Shown: positions 9,754 to 18,327, numbered from the stretch's first letter. The stretch is 64,000 nt of DNA from Bradyrhizobium symbiodeficiens (GCF_002266465.3 NZ_CP029427.2:2296501-2360500); one strand, 5' to 3'. The notes: generated by a model not told the origin, from the letters alone. A program made the numbers and translations.

Positions 9754-10821
9754 ATGAAGAGTTTCAAGGTTGCCGATTTCAAGGCGCCGCTGCAAGAGTT
9801 CGACGAGGCCACGCCGCAGCCGTCCGGCACGCAGGTGCTGATCAAGGTGAAGGCGGCCGGCGTCTGCCACAGCGACCTCCACATCTGGGAAGGCGGCTAC
9901 GATCTCGGCCATGGCCGCAAGCCATTGTCGTTGAAGGACCGCGGCATCAATCTCCCGCTGACCATGGGGCACGAGACGGTCGGCGAAATCCTGGCGTTCG
10001 GTCCCGACGTGAAATCGACCGACCAGGGCGACCTCAAGCTCGGCGATGTCGGCCTCGTCTATCCCTGGATCGGTTGCGGCAAGTGTGCGACGTGCCTGGC
10101 CGGCGATGAGAATATGTGCCTGACGCCGCGCTCGCTCGGCGTTTATTGCGACGGCGGCTATTCCGACCACATGCTGGTGCCGCATCCGCGCTACCTGCTT
10201 AACCTGAAAGGGCTCGATCCCGCGACGACCGCGCCTTATGCCTGTTCGGGTGTCACCACCTACAGTGCGCTGAAGAAGGTCGAGCAGCATTTCGACACCC
10301 CGATCGTGATGTTCGGCGCCGGCGGTCTCGGCCTGATGGCGCTGACGCTGCTCAAGGCGATGGGCGGCAAGGGCGCGGTCATGGTCGATATCGATGCCAG
10401 GAAGCGCGAGGCTGCGGAAAAGGCCGGCGCGCTCGCCACCGTCGATCCCAAGGCGCCGGATGCGCTGGAGCAGTTGGCGAAAAAGGTGGGCGGGCCGATC
10501 CGCGCCGTGATCGACCTCGTCGGCAACGCCGCGACGACGCAACTTGGATTCGACTGCCTGACCAAGGGCGGCAAGCTCGTCATCGTCGGCCTGTTCGGCG
10601 GCGGCGCGACCTGGGCGCTGCCGCTGATTCCGATCAAGGCGATCACGATCCAGGGCAGCTATGTCGGCAACCTGCGCGAGACGCAGGAACTGCTCGATCT
10701 CGTTCGCGCCAAGAAGGTGCCGCCGATCCCGGTGACGACGGCTCCGCTCGCCAAGGCCAACGAGGCGCTGGTGCAATTGCAGCAGGGCGCGGTGGTCGGG
10801 CGCACGGTGCTGACGCCGTAG
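9754..10821 (+). CDS. Zinc-dependent alcohol dehydrogenase (MDR superfamily)
   Basis: A 355-residue medium-chain dehydrogenase. Catalytic zinc ligands appear in GVCHSDLH and MGHETVGE; the structural zinc lobe is complete with four cysteines in GCGKCATCLAGDENMC. The NAD(P) Rossmann motif is MFGAGGLGLMAL, and the acidic residue at the end of the next strand (MVDID) points to NAD. The start ATG 9754 follows GGGAGG at 9742-9747. It follows the ABC importer on the same strand and may act on a product of the imported compound, but the gap allows independent transcription. The substrate is unknown. Confidence 0.9.
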   Translation: MKSFKVADFKAPLQEFDEATPQPSGTQVLIKVKAAGVCHSDLHIWEGGYDLGHGRKPLSLKDRGINLPLTMGHETVGEILAFGPDVKSTDQGDLKLGDVGLVYPWIGCGKCATCLAGDENMCLTPRSLGVYCDGGYSDHMLVPHPRYLLNLKGLDPATTAPYACSGVTTYSALKKVEQHFDTPIVMFGAGGLGLMALTLLKAMGGKGAVMVDIDARKREAAEKAGALATVDPKAPDALEQLAKKVGGPIRAVIDLVGNAATTQLGFDCLTKGGKLVIVGLFGGGATWALPLIPIKAITIQGSYVGNLRETQELLDLVRAKKVPPIPVTTAPLAKANEALVQLQQGAVVGRTVLTP

Positions 10822-10838
10822 CAACGGTTCTCTCCGCG

Positions 10839-10950
10839 GTCATTGCGAACGCAGCGAAGCAATCCAGAAATCCCTCCGCGGAGTCTGGATTGCTTCGTCG
10901 CATCAGCGCAAGATTGCTACGCAATCTTGTCGCGAGTTCCTCGCAATGAC
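10839..10950. repeat. Dispersed inverted-repeat element ('gtcattgcga' type)
   Basis: The ends GTCATTGCGA (10839-10848) and TCGCAATGAC (10941-10950) are perfect reverse complements. Inside, a second pair, GCAATCCAGA and TCTGGATTGC, also matches, giving a long cruciform-capable element. Elements of this sort occur many times in Bradyrhizobium genomes, always between genes. Here it fills most of the gap between the alcohol dehydrogenase and the dehydrogenase at 10977 and may act as an mRNA end or stabiliser. Confidence 0.8.
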
Positions 10951-10976
10951 GACTAACCCCTTCCTCGAGGCCTCCC

Positions 10977-12056
10977 ATGTCCGCAAACAACGCCTTCCAC
11001 ATTGCCGTGCTCGCCGGTGACGGTATCGGTCCCGAAGTCATGGCGCCGGCCGTCGAGGTGCTGCGCAAGATCGAGCAAAAATCGGATCTGCGCTTCCGCT
11101 TCACCGAGGCGCCGGCCGGCGCCAACAATTATCTCGCCACCGGCAAATCGATGCCTGACTCGACCATCAAGCTGTGCGAGGAGGCCGATGCCATCCTGCT
11201 CGGGGCCTGCGGCCTGCCGTCGGTGCGCTACCCCGACAATACCGAGATCGCACCGCAGATCGAGCTGCGTTTCATCTTCGATCTCTATGCCGGCGTGCGA
11301 CCCGCGCGGCTCATTCCAGGCGTGCCGAGTCCGATCGTCGGCGCCGACCGGCGCGGCATCGATCTCGTCGTGATCCGGGAATCGACCGAAGGGCTGTTCG
11401 CGTCGATGGGCAAGGGCGTCGTCACCCATGAGGACGCGCGCGAGACCATGGTGATCACGCGCAGGACCTCCGAGCGCCTGTTCGAATTCTCGTTTCGCCT
11501 CGCCGAGCGGCGCAAGGCGCGCGGCAAGCCGGGCGCGCTCACCTGCGTCGACAAGGCGAATGTGTTCAAGGCGTTCGCGTTCTTCCGCGGCATTTTCGAC
11601 GAGATTGAAAAGAAGCATCCGGAAGTGAAGACCGATCGGCTCTATGTCGACGCCTGCTCGGCCATGCTGGTGAAGCGTCCCTGGGATTTCGACGTCATGG
11701 TGATGGAGAACATGTTCGGCGACATCGTCTCCGACATCACCGCGAGCCTGATCGGCGGCCTCGGCATGGCGCCGTCGGCCGACATCGGCGACAAATACGC
11801 CGTGTTCCAGCCCTGCCACGGCACCGCGCCTGACATCATGGGGCAGGGCAAGGCCAATCCGACCGGCATGATCCTGTCGGCGGCGATGATGCTGGATTGG
11901 CTCGCCGACAAGCACGGCGTCGAGAGCGCGGCGGAGGCCGGCGAGACGATCGAGCGTGCGGTGGATCAGGTCTATGCCGGCGGCATCAAGCCGATGGAGT
12001 TCGGCGGCAGCAACGGCACGGCGGATATCACCAAGGCGGTGCTTGCGGCGCTGTAG
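10977..12056 (+). CDS. Isocitrate/isopropylmalate dehydrogenase family protein
   Basis: A 359-residue beta-decarboxylating dehydrogenase. GDGIGPEV near residue 15, the Arg/Lys/Asp active-site residues in the ESTEGLFAS, VDKANVFKAF and MVMENMFGDIVSDITA segments, and the cofactor loop HGTAPDIMGQGKANPTG are all present. The family covers 3-isopropylmalate, tartrate, isocitrate and homoisocitrate enzymes; the sequence does not have the usual LeuB substrate loop order, and the gene is not near leuCD, so a tartrate/D-malate or related 2-hydroxyacid substrate is as likely as leucine synthesis. The start is ATG 10977, directly after the repeat element. A strong bidirectional terminator follows. Confidence 0.85.
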   Translation: MSANNAFHIAVLAGDGIGPEVMAPAVEVLRKIEQKSDLRFRFTEAPAGANNYLATGKSMPDSTIKLCEEADAILLGACGLPSVRYPDNTEIAPQIELRFIFDLYAGVRPARLIPGVPSPIVGADRRGIDLVVIRESTEGLFASMGKGVVTHEDARETMVITRRTSERLFEFSFRLAERRKARGKPGALTCVDKANVFKAFAFFRGIFDEIEKKHPEVKTDRLYVDACSAMLVKRPWDFDVMVMENMFGDIVSDITASLIGGLGMAPSADIGDKYAVFQPCHGTAPDIMGQGKANPTGMILSAAMMLDWLADKHGVESAAEAGETIERAVDQVYAGGIKPMEFGGSNGTADITKAVLAAL

Positions 12057-12063
12057 TCAAAGA

Positions 12064-12085
12064 AAAGGGGCCCGCAGGCCCCTTT
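12064..12085. terminator. Bidirectional terminator between convergent genes
   Basis: A perfect 9-bp stem, AAAGGGGCC / GGCCCCTTT, closes a CGCA tetraloop. Because the arms begin with A and end with T, it works on both strands and serves the plus-strand dehydrogenase ending at 12056 and the minus-strand small gene ending at 12090. Confidence 0.8.
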
Positions 12086-12089
12086 GTGT

Positions 12090-12377
12090 TCACCAGCGGC
12101 GCCAATGGTGATGGCGGTGACCCCAGCCCCACGGACGCGGGCCGTAGAAACGTCGCGGGCCGCCATAATAGCCGTAGGCGCCATAATAGTTCGGGCGCCA
12201 GAAGCAGCGGCCCCAGGGGTTGCAGACCCAGCGCACCTGATCGACGTCAGCAGCCGGACCCTTTGCAAGCTGGTCCGCCTGCGGAATGCCGTTCGGCATT
12301 GCTGCGAACGCCGAGCCCGAAGCGAGCGCCGCACCGGCCAAGGCAGCCAGGCCGAGAACAGCAAGCTTAAGTTTCAT
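12090..12377 (-). CDS. Small secreted Tyr/Trp/His-rich protein (GCG_CRPN-type)
   Basis: A 95-residue exported protein. Residues 1-25 are a clear signal peptide (MKLKLAVLGLAALAGAALASG, then SAFA). The mature part has VDQVRWVCNPWGRCFWRPNYY, a cysteine pair within a segment like those of the GCG_CRPN small proteins common in Bradyrhizobium and Rhodopseudomonas, and ends in a low-complexity Gly/Tyr/Pro/Arg/His/Trp tail. The SD GAGGGAGA precedes the ATG. The function of the family is unknown; the aromatic/His-rich end could bind metal or pack into the envelope. The gene is transcribed alone and converges on the dehydrogenase. Confidence 0.8.
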   Translation of the reverse strand: MKLKLAVLGLAALAGAALASGSAFAAMPNGIPQADQLAKGPAADVDQVRWVCNPWGRCFWRPNYYGAYGYYGGPRRFYGPRPWGWGHRHHHWRRW

Positions 12378-12481
12378 CGCAATCTCCCTCGTTGGTGGCG
12401 AGAGAACCTGCGGCGGATCAACTGGTTGCTATCTAGTTGCGGCCGCACGCGGATTTAATCTTCCTGAATGAAGGTTCAGAT

Positions 12482-13303
12482 TCAGCGCCCCTGGAAATTG
12501 GGTCTGCGTTTCTCCATGAAGGCTTGCCGACCTTCGCGGAAATCGGCGCTGTCCATGCAGGCATTGCCGATCGCCTTGATCGCCTCCATGTCGCGCCGGC
12601 TCTCGTCCTTCAGTACCTGCGCGATGGTGATCTTGGCGGCCTTGATTGCGAGCGGGGCATTCTCGGAGATGGTCTGGGCGATCGTCATCGTCTCGCCCCA
12701 GAGCTCATCGACCGGAAACACGCGCTCGACGAGACCGATGCGCAGCGCCTCCGCGGAATCGATGCGCATGCCCGTGTACATCAGAAGCCGCGCCCAGGAC
12801 GGGCCGACGAGCGACACCAGATGCTTCAAGCCGTCATAGCCATAGGCGATGCCGAGCTTTGCGGCGGGAATGCCGAACTGGCTGCCATGCGAGGCGAGGC
12901 GGATGTCAGCAAGCATGGCAACCTGCATGCCGCCGCCGAGGCAATAGCCGTCGATGCAGGCGATGGTCGGCTTGGGATAGTCGGCCAGCATTGCGCGCTG
13001 GGCGGCGCTGCGCCTGGCATATTCCTCGGACGCCGCCGCGTTATGGCGCGTCTTCTCGAACTGGCTGATGTCGGCCCCGGAGACGAACGCCTTGCCGCCG
13101 GCACCGCGCAGGATCACGACGCGCACCGTCTCGTCATCGCGCAAGGCCGTCAGCGCCTCGCCAAATCCCTCCCACATCTCCAGCGACATTGCGTTGCGCC
13201 TGTCGGGATTGTTGAAGGTGATCACGCCGACGCCATTGGCTGCGTGCTTGAGGATCCTGCCGTCGGCGTAAGGTGTTTCGATCGTGCTGGAAATGTCGGG
13301 CAT
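12482..13303 (-). CDS. Enoyl-CoA hydratase/isomerase family protein
   Basis: A 273-residue crotonase-fold protein. The oxyanion-hole segments are visible: GGKAFVSGADISQF near residue 65 and CIDGYCLGGGMQVAMLADIRLAS near 110. The two catalytic glutamates of classic enoyl-CoA hydratase are not evident (the second region reads GIPAAKLGIAYGYDGLKHLV), so it may act on a branched or other acyl-CoA. The start MPDISST at 13303 is preferred; the frame remains open 64 codons upstream, through a stretch with a minus-strand terminator, so that part is not coding. Not in an operon with the neighbours on sequence evidence. Confidence 0.88.
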   Translation of the reverse strand: MPDISSTIETPYADGRILKHAANGVGVITFNNPDRRNAMSLEMWEGFGEALTALRDDETVRVVILRGAGGKAFVSGADISQFEKTRHNAAASEEYARRSAAQRAMLADYPKPTIACIDGYCLGGGMQVAMLADIRLASHGSQFGIPAAKLGIAYGYDGLKHLVSLVGPSWARLLMYTGMRIDSAEALRIGLVERVFPVDELWGETMTIAQTISENAPLAIKAAKITIAQVLKDESRRDMEAIKAIGNACMDSADFREGRQAFMEKRRPNFQGR

Positions 13304-13453
13304 CGCGCGCTCGCTTGTCGTTTGGCAAGGTGCAATGTGCGGCGGGGGCGTTACCGCGGTCAACGGCGGCAGGCGAGGTGGCTTGCATCCGCCTGTGCCG
13401 CTATTGCATGGCGGCCGTGCCGGGACGTTCGCAAGACGGGAACCAATGGCAAC

Positions 13454-13477
13454 AAAAAGGGGCGGTCGGACCGCCCC
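13454..13477 (-). terminator. Rho-independent terminator (minus strand)
   Basis: Stem GGGGCGGT (13459-13466) and ACCGCCCC (13470-13477) close a 3-nt loop, and on the minus strand the right arm is followed by TTTTT. It lies 140 bp after the XRE regulator stop and ends the LysR-XRE transcript before the enoyl-CoA hydratase gene. Confidence 0.75.
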
Positions 13478-13583
13478 TACAAGCAAAGGTCCCACGCGGA
13501 AAGCGCGCGGGCGAGGACGGACGCAAGAACATGCAATCCGGGTCTCGTCAATCCGGCCGCGCCCCCGTGGCGCGGCGGATTGA

Positions 13584-13617
13584 AGGTCGGTCGTAAAGAC
13601 AGACCGTCGACCGACCT
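13584..13617. other. Inverted repeat abutting the XRE stop codon
   Basis: AGGTCGGTCG (13584-13593) and CGACCGACCT (13608-13617) are perfect 10-bp complements with a 14-nt loop. The right arm touches the stop codon of the XRE gene. There is no T tract, so it looks like an RNA-stabilising hairpin or weak end signal. The remainder of the 313-bp stretch 13304-13616 contains only this, the terminator at 13454-13477 and GC-rich sequence without a credible gene. Confidence 0.55.
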
Positions 13618-14009
13618 CAGGCTTCGTTCGCCGCGATCGATTCCATCAGCGAGACGAGCTGACGTTGCACCGTCTGATCCTTGATCTTGCTGTAGGCGCG
13701 CAGCAGGCGGAGGCTGAACGCGCTATCAAGGAACAGGAGGCTCTCGACTTCGCGGGCCTTGTTGTCGCCGTCGTAGAAGAAGGTCACGGGCACATCGAGA
13801 GCGGTGGCGATCTGCTGAAGCCGAGCCGCGCCGACGCGATTGACGCCCTTCTCGTATTTCTGGACCTGCTGGAAACTGACGCCGAGCTTCTCGCCGAGTT
13901 CGGCCTGCGAGATCTTCATCTCGACACGCCGCAGACGGATCCGTTTGCCCAGCTCGATGTCCGGCTTGCCGGCACTGCGCTGCTTCATTCTTTTCGCCGC
14001 TGCTTTCAT
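13617..14009 (-). CDS. XRE-family helix-turn-helix transcriptional regulator
   Basis: A DNA-binding protein of about 130 residues. The lambda-repressor-like HTH is central: IRLRRVEMKISQAELGEKLG, then SFQQVQKYEKGVNRVGAARL, about residues 20-70, with the conserved Gln-Lys-Tyr-Glu-Lys/Gly turn. A short C-terminal helical part follows. The gene overlaps the LysR gene: a GTG at 14021 shares GTGA with the LysR stop, while an ATG at 14009 is preceded by AAGGTGA at good spacing, so I use 14009. Similar small XRE proteins are frequent in Bradyrhizobium and their targets are mostly unknown. It is co-transcribed with the LysR gene. Confidence 0.85.
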   Translation of the reverse strand: MKAAAKRMKQRSAGKPDIELGKRIRLRRVEMKISQAELGEKLGVSFQQVQKYEKGVNRVGAARLQQIATALDVPVTFFYDGDNKAREVESLLFLDSAFSLRLLRAYSKIKDQTVQRQLVSLMESIAANEA

Positions 14010-14017
14010 CTTCGTTT

Positions 14018-15067
14018 TCACCTTTGTTCTTCGGTTGAAAATCCCCCGAAGAGCTGGGTCAGGGGTTCGCCCATATACGAGTCCTTGAATTCATGCGGGT
14101 GCACGAACTCTTCCTTAAACCACGGGAAGCGAGCCGGACTGAAAGCTTCGATCAGCCAATCAATCATGTGCCGCACGCGCGGAATACGGCCGCTACCGGG
14201 ATGGTAGGACAACCAGATATCCAGCGGTCGGTTCAACTCGACCTCCAGTGGAATCAACTTCCCGCCAAGCGCGATGGCGTAGCTTGGGAAGACGCCGATG
14301 CCGGCGCCATTCGCAACCGCCCAGTAGTTGGCGCTTGAGACGTTGGTCTTCATGACCAGAAGGTCACGTTCCGATACGCCGGGAAAGAAGCTCTCGAAGG
14401 TTTCCTTGGCGGCGAGCTGATCGGCGAATTGCAGCACCAGGCGATGCTTGATCAATTCCGCCGCCGTGCGCGGCGCGCCATGCTTCTCGATGTATTTCTC
14501 CGAGGCCCAGAACATCAGATGCATGCGGCCGAGCCGCACCAGCTTGATGTCGAGCGCCGAGGGACGCAACAGATGGATCGCGACGTCGGCCTCGTGGCGC
14601 GAGACGTCGGCCGAGCGCATTGCGCAATGCAGGTCGACCAGGATCTTCGGATAGGCCTGCTGGAATTCAACCAGGCGCGGGGCGAGCCAGAACGTGCCGA
14701 GCCCCTCGGTGACGGCGACCCGCACCTCGCCGGACAGGGCGTTGGCCATCGAATCGCTGGCGCGCAGCACATCGAAGGTGGCGGCCTCCATGCGCTCGAC
14801 GGCGGACACCACCAGAGCGCCTTCATCGGTCAGATGGGTGCCGTGGACGTCGCGGGTGAACAGTGTGGTGCCGGTCTGGCGCTCGAAATCGTCGATTCGC
14901 CGGCGCACGGCGTTGATCGACAGCGACAAGCGCTCGGCCGCCGACCGGAAACTTCCGCATCGGACGACTTCGAGGAATATACGGGCGGCATCCCAATCCG
15001 AGAGGCCGCTGAGATTTGTCTTTGGGCGTTCCGCCAGAGGAACGCCCCTTTCCGCCAAGGAGTGCAT
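14018..15067 (-). CDS. LysR-family transcriptional regulator
   Basis: A 349-residue regulator. The winged HTH spans about residues 22-80 (DWDAARIFLEVVRCGSFRSA, SAAERLSLSINAVRRRIDDFE), and a periplasmic-binding-protein-like effector domain follows from about 110. The N-terminus is about 20 residues longer than usual and the C-terminus extends past the effector domain to a Phe/Gly/Glu-rich end. The ATG at 15067 has AAGGGA upstream on the minus strand. It is followed, with a 4-base overlap in one start choice, by the XRE gene, an unusual pairing. The effector and target genes are not evident; no divergent partner lies within 400 bp. Confidence 0.87.
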   Translation of the reverse strand: MHSLAERGVPLAERPKTNLSGLSDWDAARIFLEVVRCGSFRSAAERLSLSINAVRRRIDDFERQTGTTLFTRDVHGTHLTDEGALVVSAVERMEAATFDVLRASDSMANALSGEVRVAVTEGLGTFWLAPRLVEFQQAYPKILVDLHCAMRSADVSRHEADVAIHLLRPSALDIKLVRLGRMHLMFWASEKYIEKHGAPRTAAELIKHRLVLQFADQLAAKETFESFFPGVSERDLLVMKTNVSSANYWAVANGAGIGVFPSYAIALGGKLIPLEVELNRPLDIWLSYHPGSGRIPRVRHMIDWLIEAFSPARFPWFKEEFVHPHEFKDSYMGEPLTQLFGGFSTEEQR

Positions 15068-15472
15068 ACAAGTCCCTTCGGGTCGCTAAACTGGCAGAAT
15101 CTGGCGCAAACCACAACCACTGCGGGTTGGGGGATGATGAGTTTTGAACCATCATCCTTACTACCTTGTGGGTGGTATTTAGATGCTGCCATGGGCTGGG
15201 GAATCGGGTGGATTATTCGCCCGCAAGAGGGGTTGTAGCGTGAGTTCCGTTGCGAGCCGTGAAATGGCTGCGGGATTGCAGGCGCTGTCCGCAATGAATG
15301 TCGTTGCGCGCGAGCCGGCATCGGGTCTCGCGATGGATCCATCACAATGCGCCACGCGTTCGCTTGAGGACGGCTTCGAAAACAGCCGCCGGCGTTGCGC
15401 GGCAATGCTGGCTGAAGTCGCGGTTCCACAGCAGAAACGCGCTGGAATCAGGTTCGGAGGCGCAGTGGCCTC
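15068..15472. other. Intergenic region upstream of the LysR gene
   Basis: About 400 bp without a credible gene. It holds an 8-bp perfect inverted repeat, GGATGATG (15132-15139) and CATCATCC (15150-15157), 65-90 bp upstream of the LysR start, in an AT-richer patch of the kind used for LysR autoregulation. Reading frames from 15183 and 15298 on the plus strand are open but have no recognisable protein features. Confidence 0.5.
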
Positions 15473-15820
15473 ATGGTATCCTCAGAACTCAATGGGGGCC
15501 GAAGAGATCGTCCCAATCACGTCCCGCAGGCCGAATTAACGGAAAGAACGCCGGTGTCGCATTCAGACGAACAGTTGCAGTCGGTGCTGGAAACGCTCGA
15601 GGGGTGCCGCAGGGTTCTCAACGCGTGCGACAGCCGTGAGTCGGCCGAGCTGCTCTCCATTGTCATCCTCGACGTCAGGATGAAGCTCAAAGGAATTGAC
15701 AGTGCCGATCTCAAGGCACTGTGCGACGAAATGCTGCGGAGCGCCGCGAGCGTGCCGCCGTCCCCTTCCAAGCAGACGCAGGACCAGCCCCGGCGTCCGC
15801 TGCTCCGCGTGGTGAAGTAG
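15473..15820 (+). CDS. Hypothetical protein
   Basis: A short soluble protein, 115 residues from ATG 15473 or 88 from GTG 15554, which begins at SHSDEQLQSVLETLEG. The helical middle (QSVLETLEGCRRVLNACDSR, AELLSIVILDVRMKLKGIDS, DLKALCDEML) is rich in Leu/Glu/Arg and likely forms a small helical bundle; the end is Pro/Ser/Gln-rich. There is no signal peptide, membrane segment or familiar motif. The composition and codon choice from about 15554 onwards look coding, the first 27 codons less so. It resembles the numerous short alphaproteobacterial proteins of unknown function; the neighbours give no clue. Confidence 0.55.
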   Translation: MVSSELNGGRRDRPNHVPQAELTERTPVSHSDEQLQSVLETLEGCRRVLNACDSRESAELLSIVILDVRMKLKGIDSADLKALCDEMLRSAASVPPSPSKQTQDQPRRPLLRVVK

Positions 15821-15862
15821 CCGCGCCGCCGAATCTCGCTTTTTGGCGAGGTTTGTGCGCGT

Positions 15863-15898
15863 CCCGATGCCGCATCTGTGATCGCAGGCGGCATCGGG
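15863..15898. other. Stem-loop between hypothetical gene and ccdA
   Basis: CCCGATGCCGC (15863-15873) pairs perfectly with GCGGCATCGGG (15888-15898) over a 14-nt loop, 43 bp after the stop of the hypothetical gene. A smaller CTCGC/GCGAG hairpin lies just before it. There is no T tract, so it is probably an RNA 3' end structure. Confidence 0.5.
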
Positions 15899-16026
15899 AG
15901 GAGCCCTGGTTTCGTGCGCCTCTGTTGCGCATTCTCCGGCATCGGTTACACCAGAGCCGGTTCGGCTTCGGGCCGCGCGCATTCCCGGCGCGCTTCACCG
16001 GCGCCTGAGATGGCTCAGACGGCATC

Positions 16027-16758
16027 ATGCAAAATGTTTCGATCCCGGCGGCGCTGATTGCCGGCCTCGTCAGCTTCCTCTCGCCTTGCGTCCTGCCCCT
16101 GGTCCCGCCCTATCTGATCTATCTGACGGGCGCCACGATCGAGCACGTCGAGAGCGACGAGCCGGCCTCGGCCTCCAAGCGCGCGATCATGATGTCGGCG
16201 CTGCTGTTCGTTCTCGGCTTCTCCACGGTTTTCGTCGCGCTCGGCGCCAGCGCCTCGCTGGTCGGCGGGCTGATTCGCGCCTGGTCGGCGGAGCTGTCGA
16301 TCCTCGCCGGCATCGTCATCATCATCATGGGCCTGCACTTCCTGGGCCTGACGCGCATCGGCCTGTTGATGCGCGAGGGACGGCTGCCGATCCCGAAGCC
16401 GGTCGGTCTCTGGGGCGCCTATATCATGGGGCTCGCTTTCGCGTTCGGCTGGACGCCCTGCATCGGCCCGATCCTCGCCGCGATCCTGTCGATCGCCGCC
16501 GCTGAGACCACGGTGACGAAGGGCGCAGGGCTGCTCGCGGTCTATTCCGCCGGTCTCGGCATTCCCTTCCTGATCGCTGCTTTGATGATCGAGCAGTTCT
16601 CCGCGCTTTTCGCGCGCATGAAGGGCCATCTCGTCAATGTCGAGCGCGCCATGGGCGTCCTGATGGTGATCACCGGCATCGGCTTTCTCACCGGCGCAGT
16701 CTCGAATGTGAGCATCTGGCTGCTGGAGACGTTCCCGGCGCTGCAGACCATCGGGTAG
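16027..16758 (+). CDS. ccdA: Cytochrome c biogenesis / thiol reduction protein CcdA
   Basis: A 243-residue inner-membrane protein of the short DsbD/CcdA family, which carries electrons from cytoplasmic thioredoxin to periplasmic thiols for haem attachment to apocytochrome c. Six hydrophobic segments are visible. The two redox cysteines are in the conserved contexts FLSPCVLPLVP (TM1, about residue 21) and GWTPCIGPIL (TM4, about 145). The length is standard. It is a single gene, convergent with the histidine kinase gene (12 bp between stops), and no ccm genes are close. Confidence 0.9.
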   Translation: MQNVSIPAALIAGLVSFLSPCVLPLVPPYLIYLTGATIEHVESDEPASASKRAIMMSALLFVLGFSTVFVALGASASLVGGLIRAWSAELSILAGIVIIIMGLHFLGLTRIGLLMREGRLPIPKPVGLWGAYIMGLAFAFGWTPCIGPILAAILSIAAAETTVTKGAGLLAVYSAGLGIPFLIAALMIEQFSALFARMKGHLVNVERAMGVLMVITGIGFLTGAVSNVSIWLLETFPALQTIG

Positions 16759-16770
16759 GGCGCGTCCCGT

Positions 16771-18327
16771 TCACCGCGTCTCGTCCAGCGCGCAGACCAC
16801 GGTGCAGACCACGCCGCGCGGCAGGAAGTCGACGGTGGCCTCGCCGCCGAGCTGGTCGCGGGCGCTGCGCTCGATCAGGCGTGAGCCGAAGCCGCGCTGC
16901 ACCGGTGCCGTCACCGGCGGTCCGCCGGTCTCGGTCCAGACCAGGCGCAGCCTCGGTTTCGGGGCATCGGCGAGGATCTCCCAATCCAGCGTCACCCGCC
17001 CGGTCTCGTTGGACAGCGCACCATATTTCGCTGCGTTGGTGGCGATCTCGTGGACGATCATCGACAGCACCACGGCGAGTCGCGGCGACAATGGCACGGC
17101 GGGTCCGGCCATGCGGATGCGGTCGGGACCGTTCATCAGGAACGGCTGCAGCGCGCGGGCGATCACCTCCCGCAGCTCGGAGCCCGCCCATTTCTCCTGG
17201 CTCAGCAGATTATGCGCTTCGGCCAGTGCGCCGAGCCGCCCCTCGAACTTCATCCGTTCGTCCCGGCTGGCACTGCGGAAGGTCTGCACAGCGATCGCCT
17301 GCATCAAGGCCAGCGTATTCTTGACCCGGTGGTTGAGTTCATCGATCAAGAGATTGTGCAGCATCTCGCCGCGCGCGATCGTGGTCGCCATCCTGACCGC
17401 GAAGGTGAGGCCGGTCAGCAGCAGGATGCCGCCGATCAGGCTCGTGATCGCGATGTTGCGCCAGAGCGGCGCGATCAGCGAGCTCTCGGGGACGCCGGCC
17501 ACGACCGTCCAGCCCGTCAGGCTCGACCTGGTAAAGGCAGAGGACAGCGCCACCCCGTCGAGCGAGACGCTCGAAAGGGCGGCTTCTGACGTGCGAGTCA
17601 TTGCATCCTTGAGTACGCCGGAGGCCCGCTTGCCGATCATCTCGCTCGGGTTCGGTACGCGCGCGAAGACGACGCTCTTGGTGTCGAGCAGGGATACGGT
17701 CCAGACTTGGTCCGGGCGTTGCTTCTCGACAAGCCCCTGAAAGATGCTGATCGGCGGGCTGAAACAGAGGTCGTAGATCACCTCGCCGTCGCGAAATACC
17801 GGAACCTCGACGGTGAGCTCCTGCCGGCCGTTGATCGCGCCGATGAACAGGTCGGAATATTGCGGCGTTTTCCTTGCAAATACTCTTTCGATTGTCTCGA
17901 GATTGCCGCGTGGCGGCAGGCTTGCGGTGTCTTCCGTTGCGGAAGAGAACAACAGCCGACCCTCGCGATCGGAGATCAGCACCAGGCCGCCTTTGCCATA
18001 TTGCTCGACGAAACCGAGCGCGATGCGGCGGAAGTTTTGGAAGTCGTCGTTGCGCAGCGCATTGGTCAACGCGAGCACCTGCAGGCCGCCGGTCATCCGC
18101 TGTACCTCGGAGTCCAGTACGAGGCGCATGCTGCGCACGTTCTCCAGCACGCGGCGGGTCGCGTCGCTCCGGTCCTGCTTGTAGTTGTAGAAGACAATGC
18201 CAACCGCGAAGACGATCAGCGGCAACATCGTTCCCGTGACCAGAAGAGCGAGGCGGACCGGCAGGGTGAGCTTTGACAAACGTGAACTTCCCGGCGCCGA
18301 CGCGACGGCGCCGGACAAACGAAGCAT
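16771..18327 (-). CDS. HWE-family sensor histidine kinase with periplasmic sensor domain
   Basis: A membrane sensor kinase of about 518 residues. A TM segment near residues 20-45 (LALLVTGTMLPLIVFAVGIV), a periplasmic double-Cache-like region of about 240 residues, and a second TM (ITSLIGGILLLTGLTFAVR) precede the kinase part. The phosphoacceptor region is DELNHRVKNTLALMQAIAVQ; the N box HEIATNAAKYGALSN and WTE in LVWTETGG are the defining His and Trp-x-Glu of the HWE subfamily. I prefer ATG 18327, with GGAGCC upstream, over ATG 18366, which lacks one. There is no adjacent response regulator. It is divergent from the TRAP transporter operon with 270 bp between, so it may sense a related ligand; that is inference. 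Confidence 0.86.
   Translation of the reverse strand: MLRLSGAVASAPGSSRLSKLTLPVRLALLVTGTMLPLIVFAVGIVFYNYKQDRSDATRRVLENVRSMRLVLDSEVQRMTGGLQVLALTNALRNDDFQNFRRIALGFVEQYGKGGLVLISDREGRLLFSSATEDTASLPPRGNLETIERVFARKTPQYSDLFIGAINGRQELTVEVPVFRDGEVIYDLCFSPPISIFQGLVEKQRPDQVWTVSLLDTKSVVFARVPNPSEMIGKRASGVLKDAMTRTSEAALSSVSLDGVALSSAFTRSSLTGWTVVAGVPESSLIAPLWRNIAITSLIGGILLLTGLTFAVRMATTIARGEMLHNLLIDELNHRVKNTLALMQAIAVQTFRSASRDERMKFEGRLGALAEAHNLLSQEKWAGSELREVIARALQPFLMNGPDRIRMAGPAVPLSPRLAVVLSMIVHEIATNAAKYGALSNETGRVTLDWEILADAPKPRLRLVWTETGGPPVTAPVQRGFGSRLIERSARDQLGGEATVDFLPRGVVCTVVCALDETR

Noticed and set aside
10839..10950. Possible ncRNA gene in the repeat
   Set aside because: Sequence is the dispersed genomic repeat and no promoter or independent terminator is seen.
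15183..15539. Plus-strand frames upstream of the 15473 gene
   Set aside because: No SD, no recognisable composition, and they overlap a regulatory-looking gap; not supported as genes.
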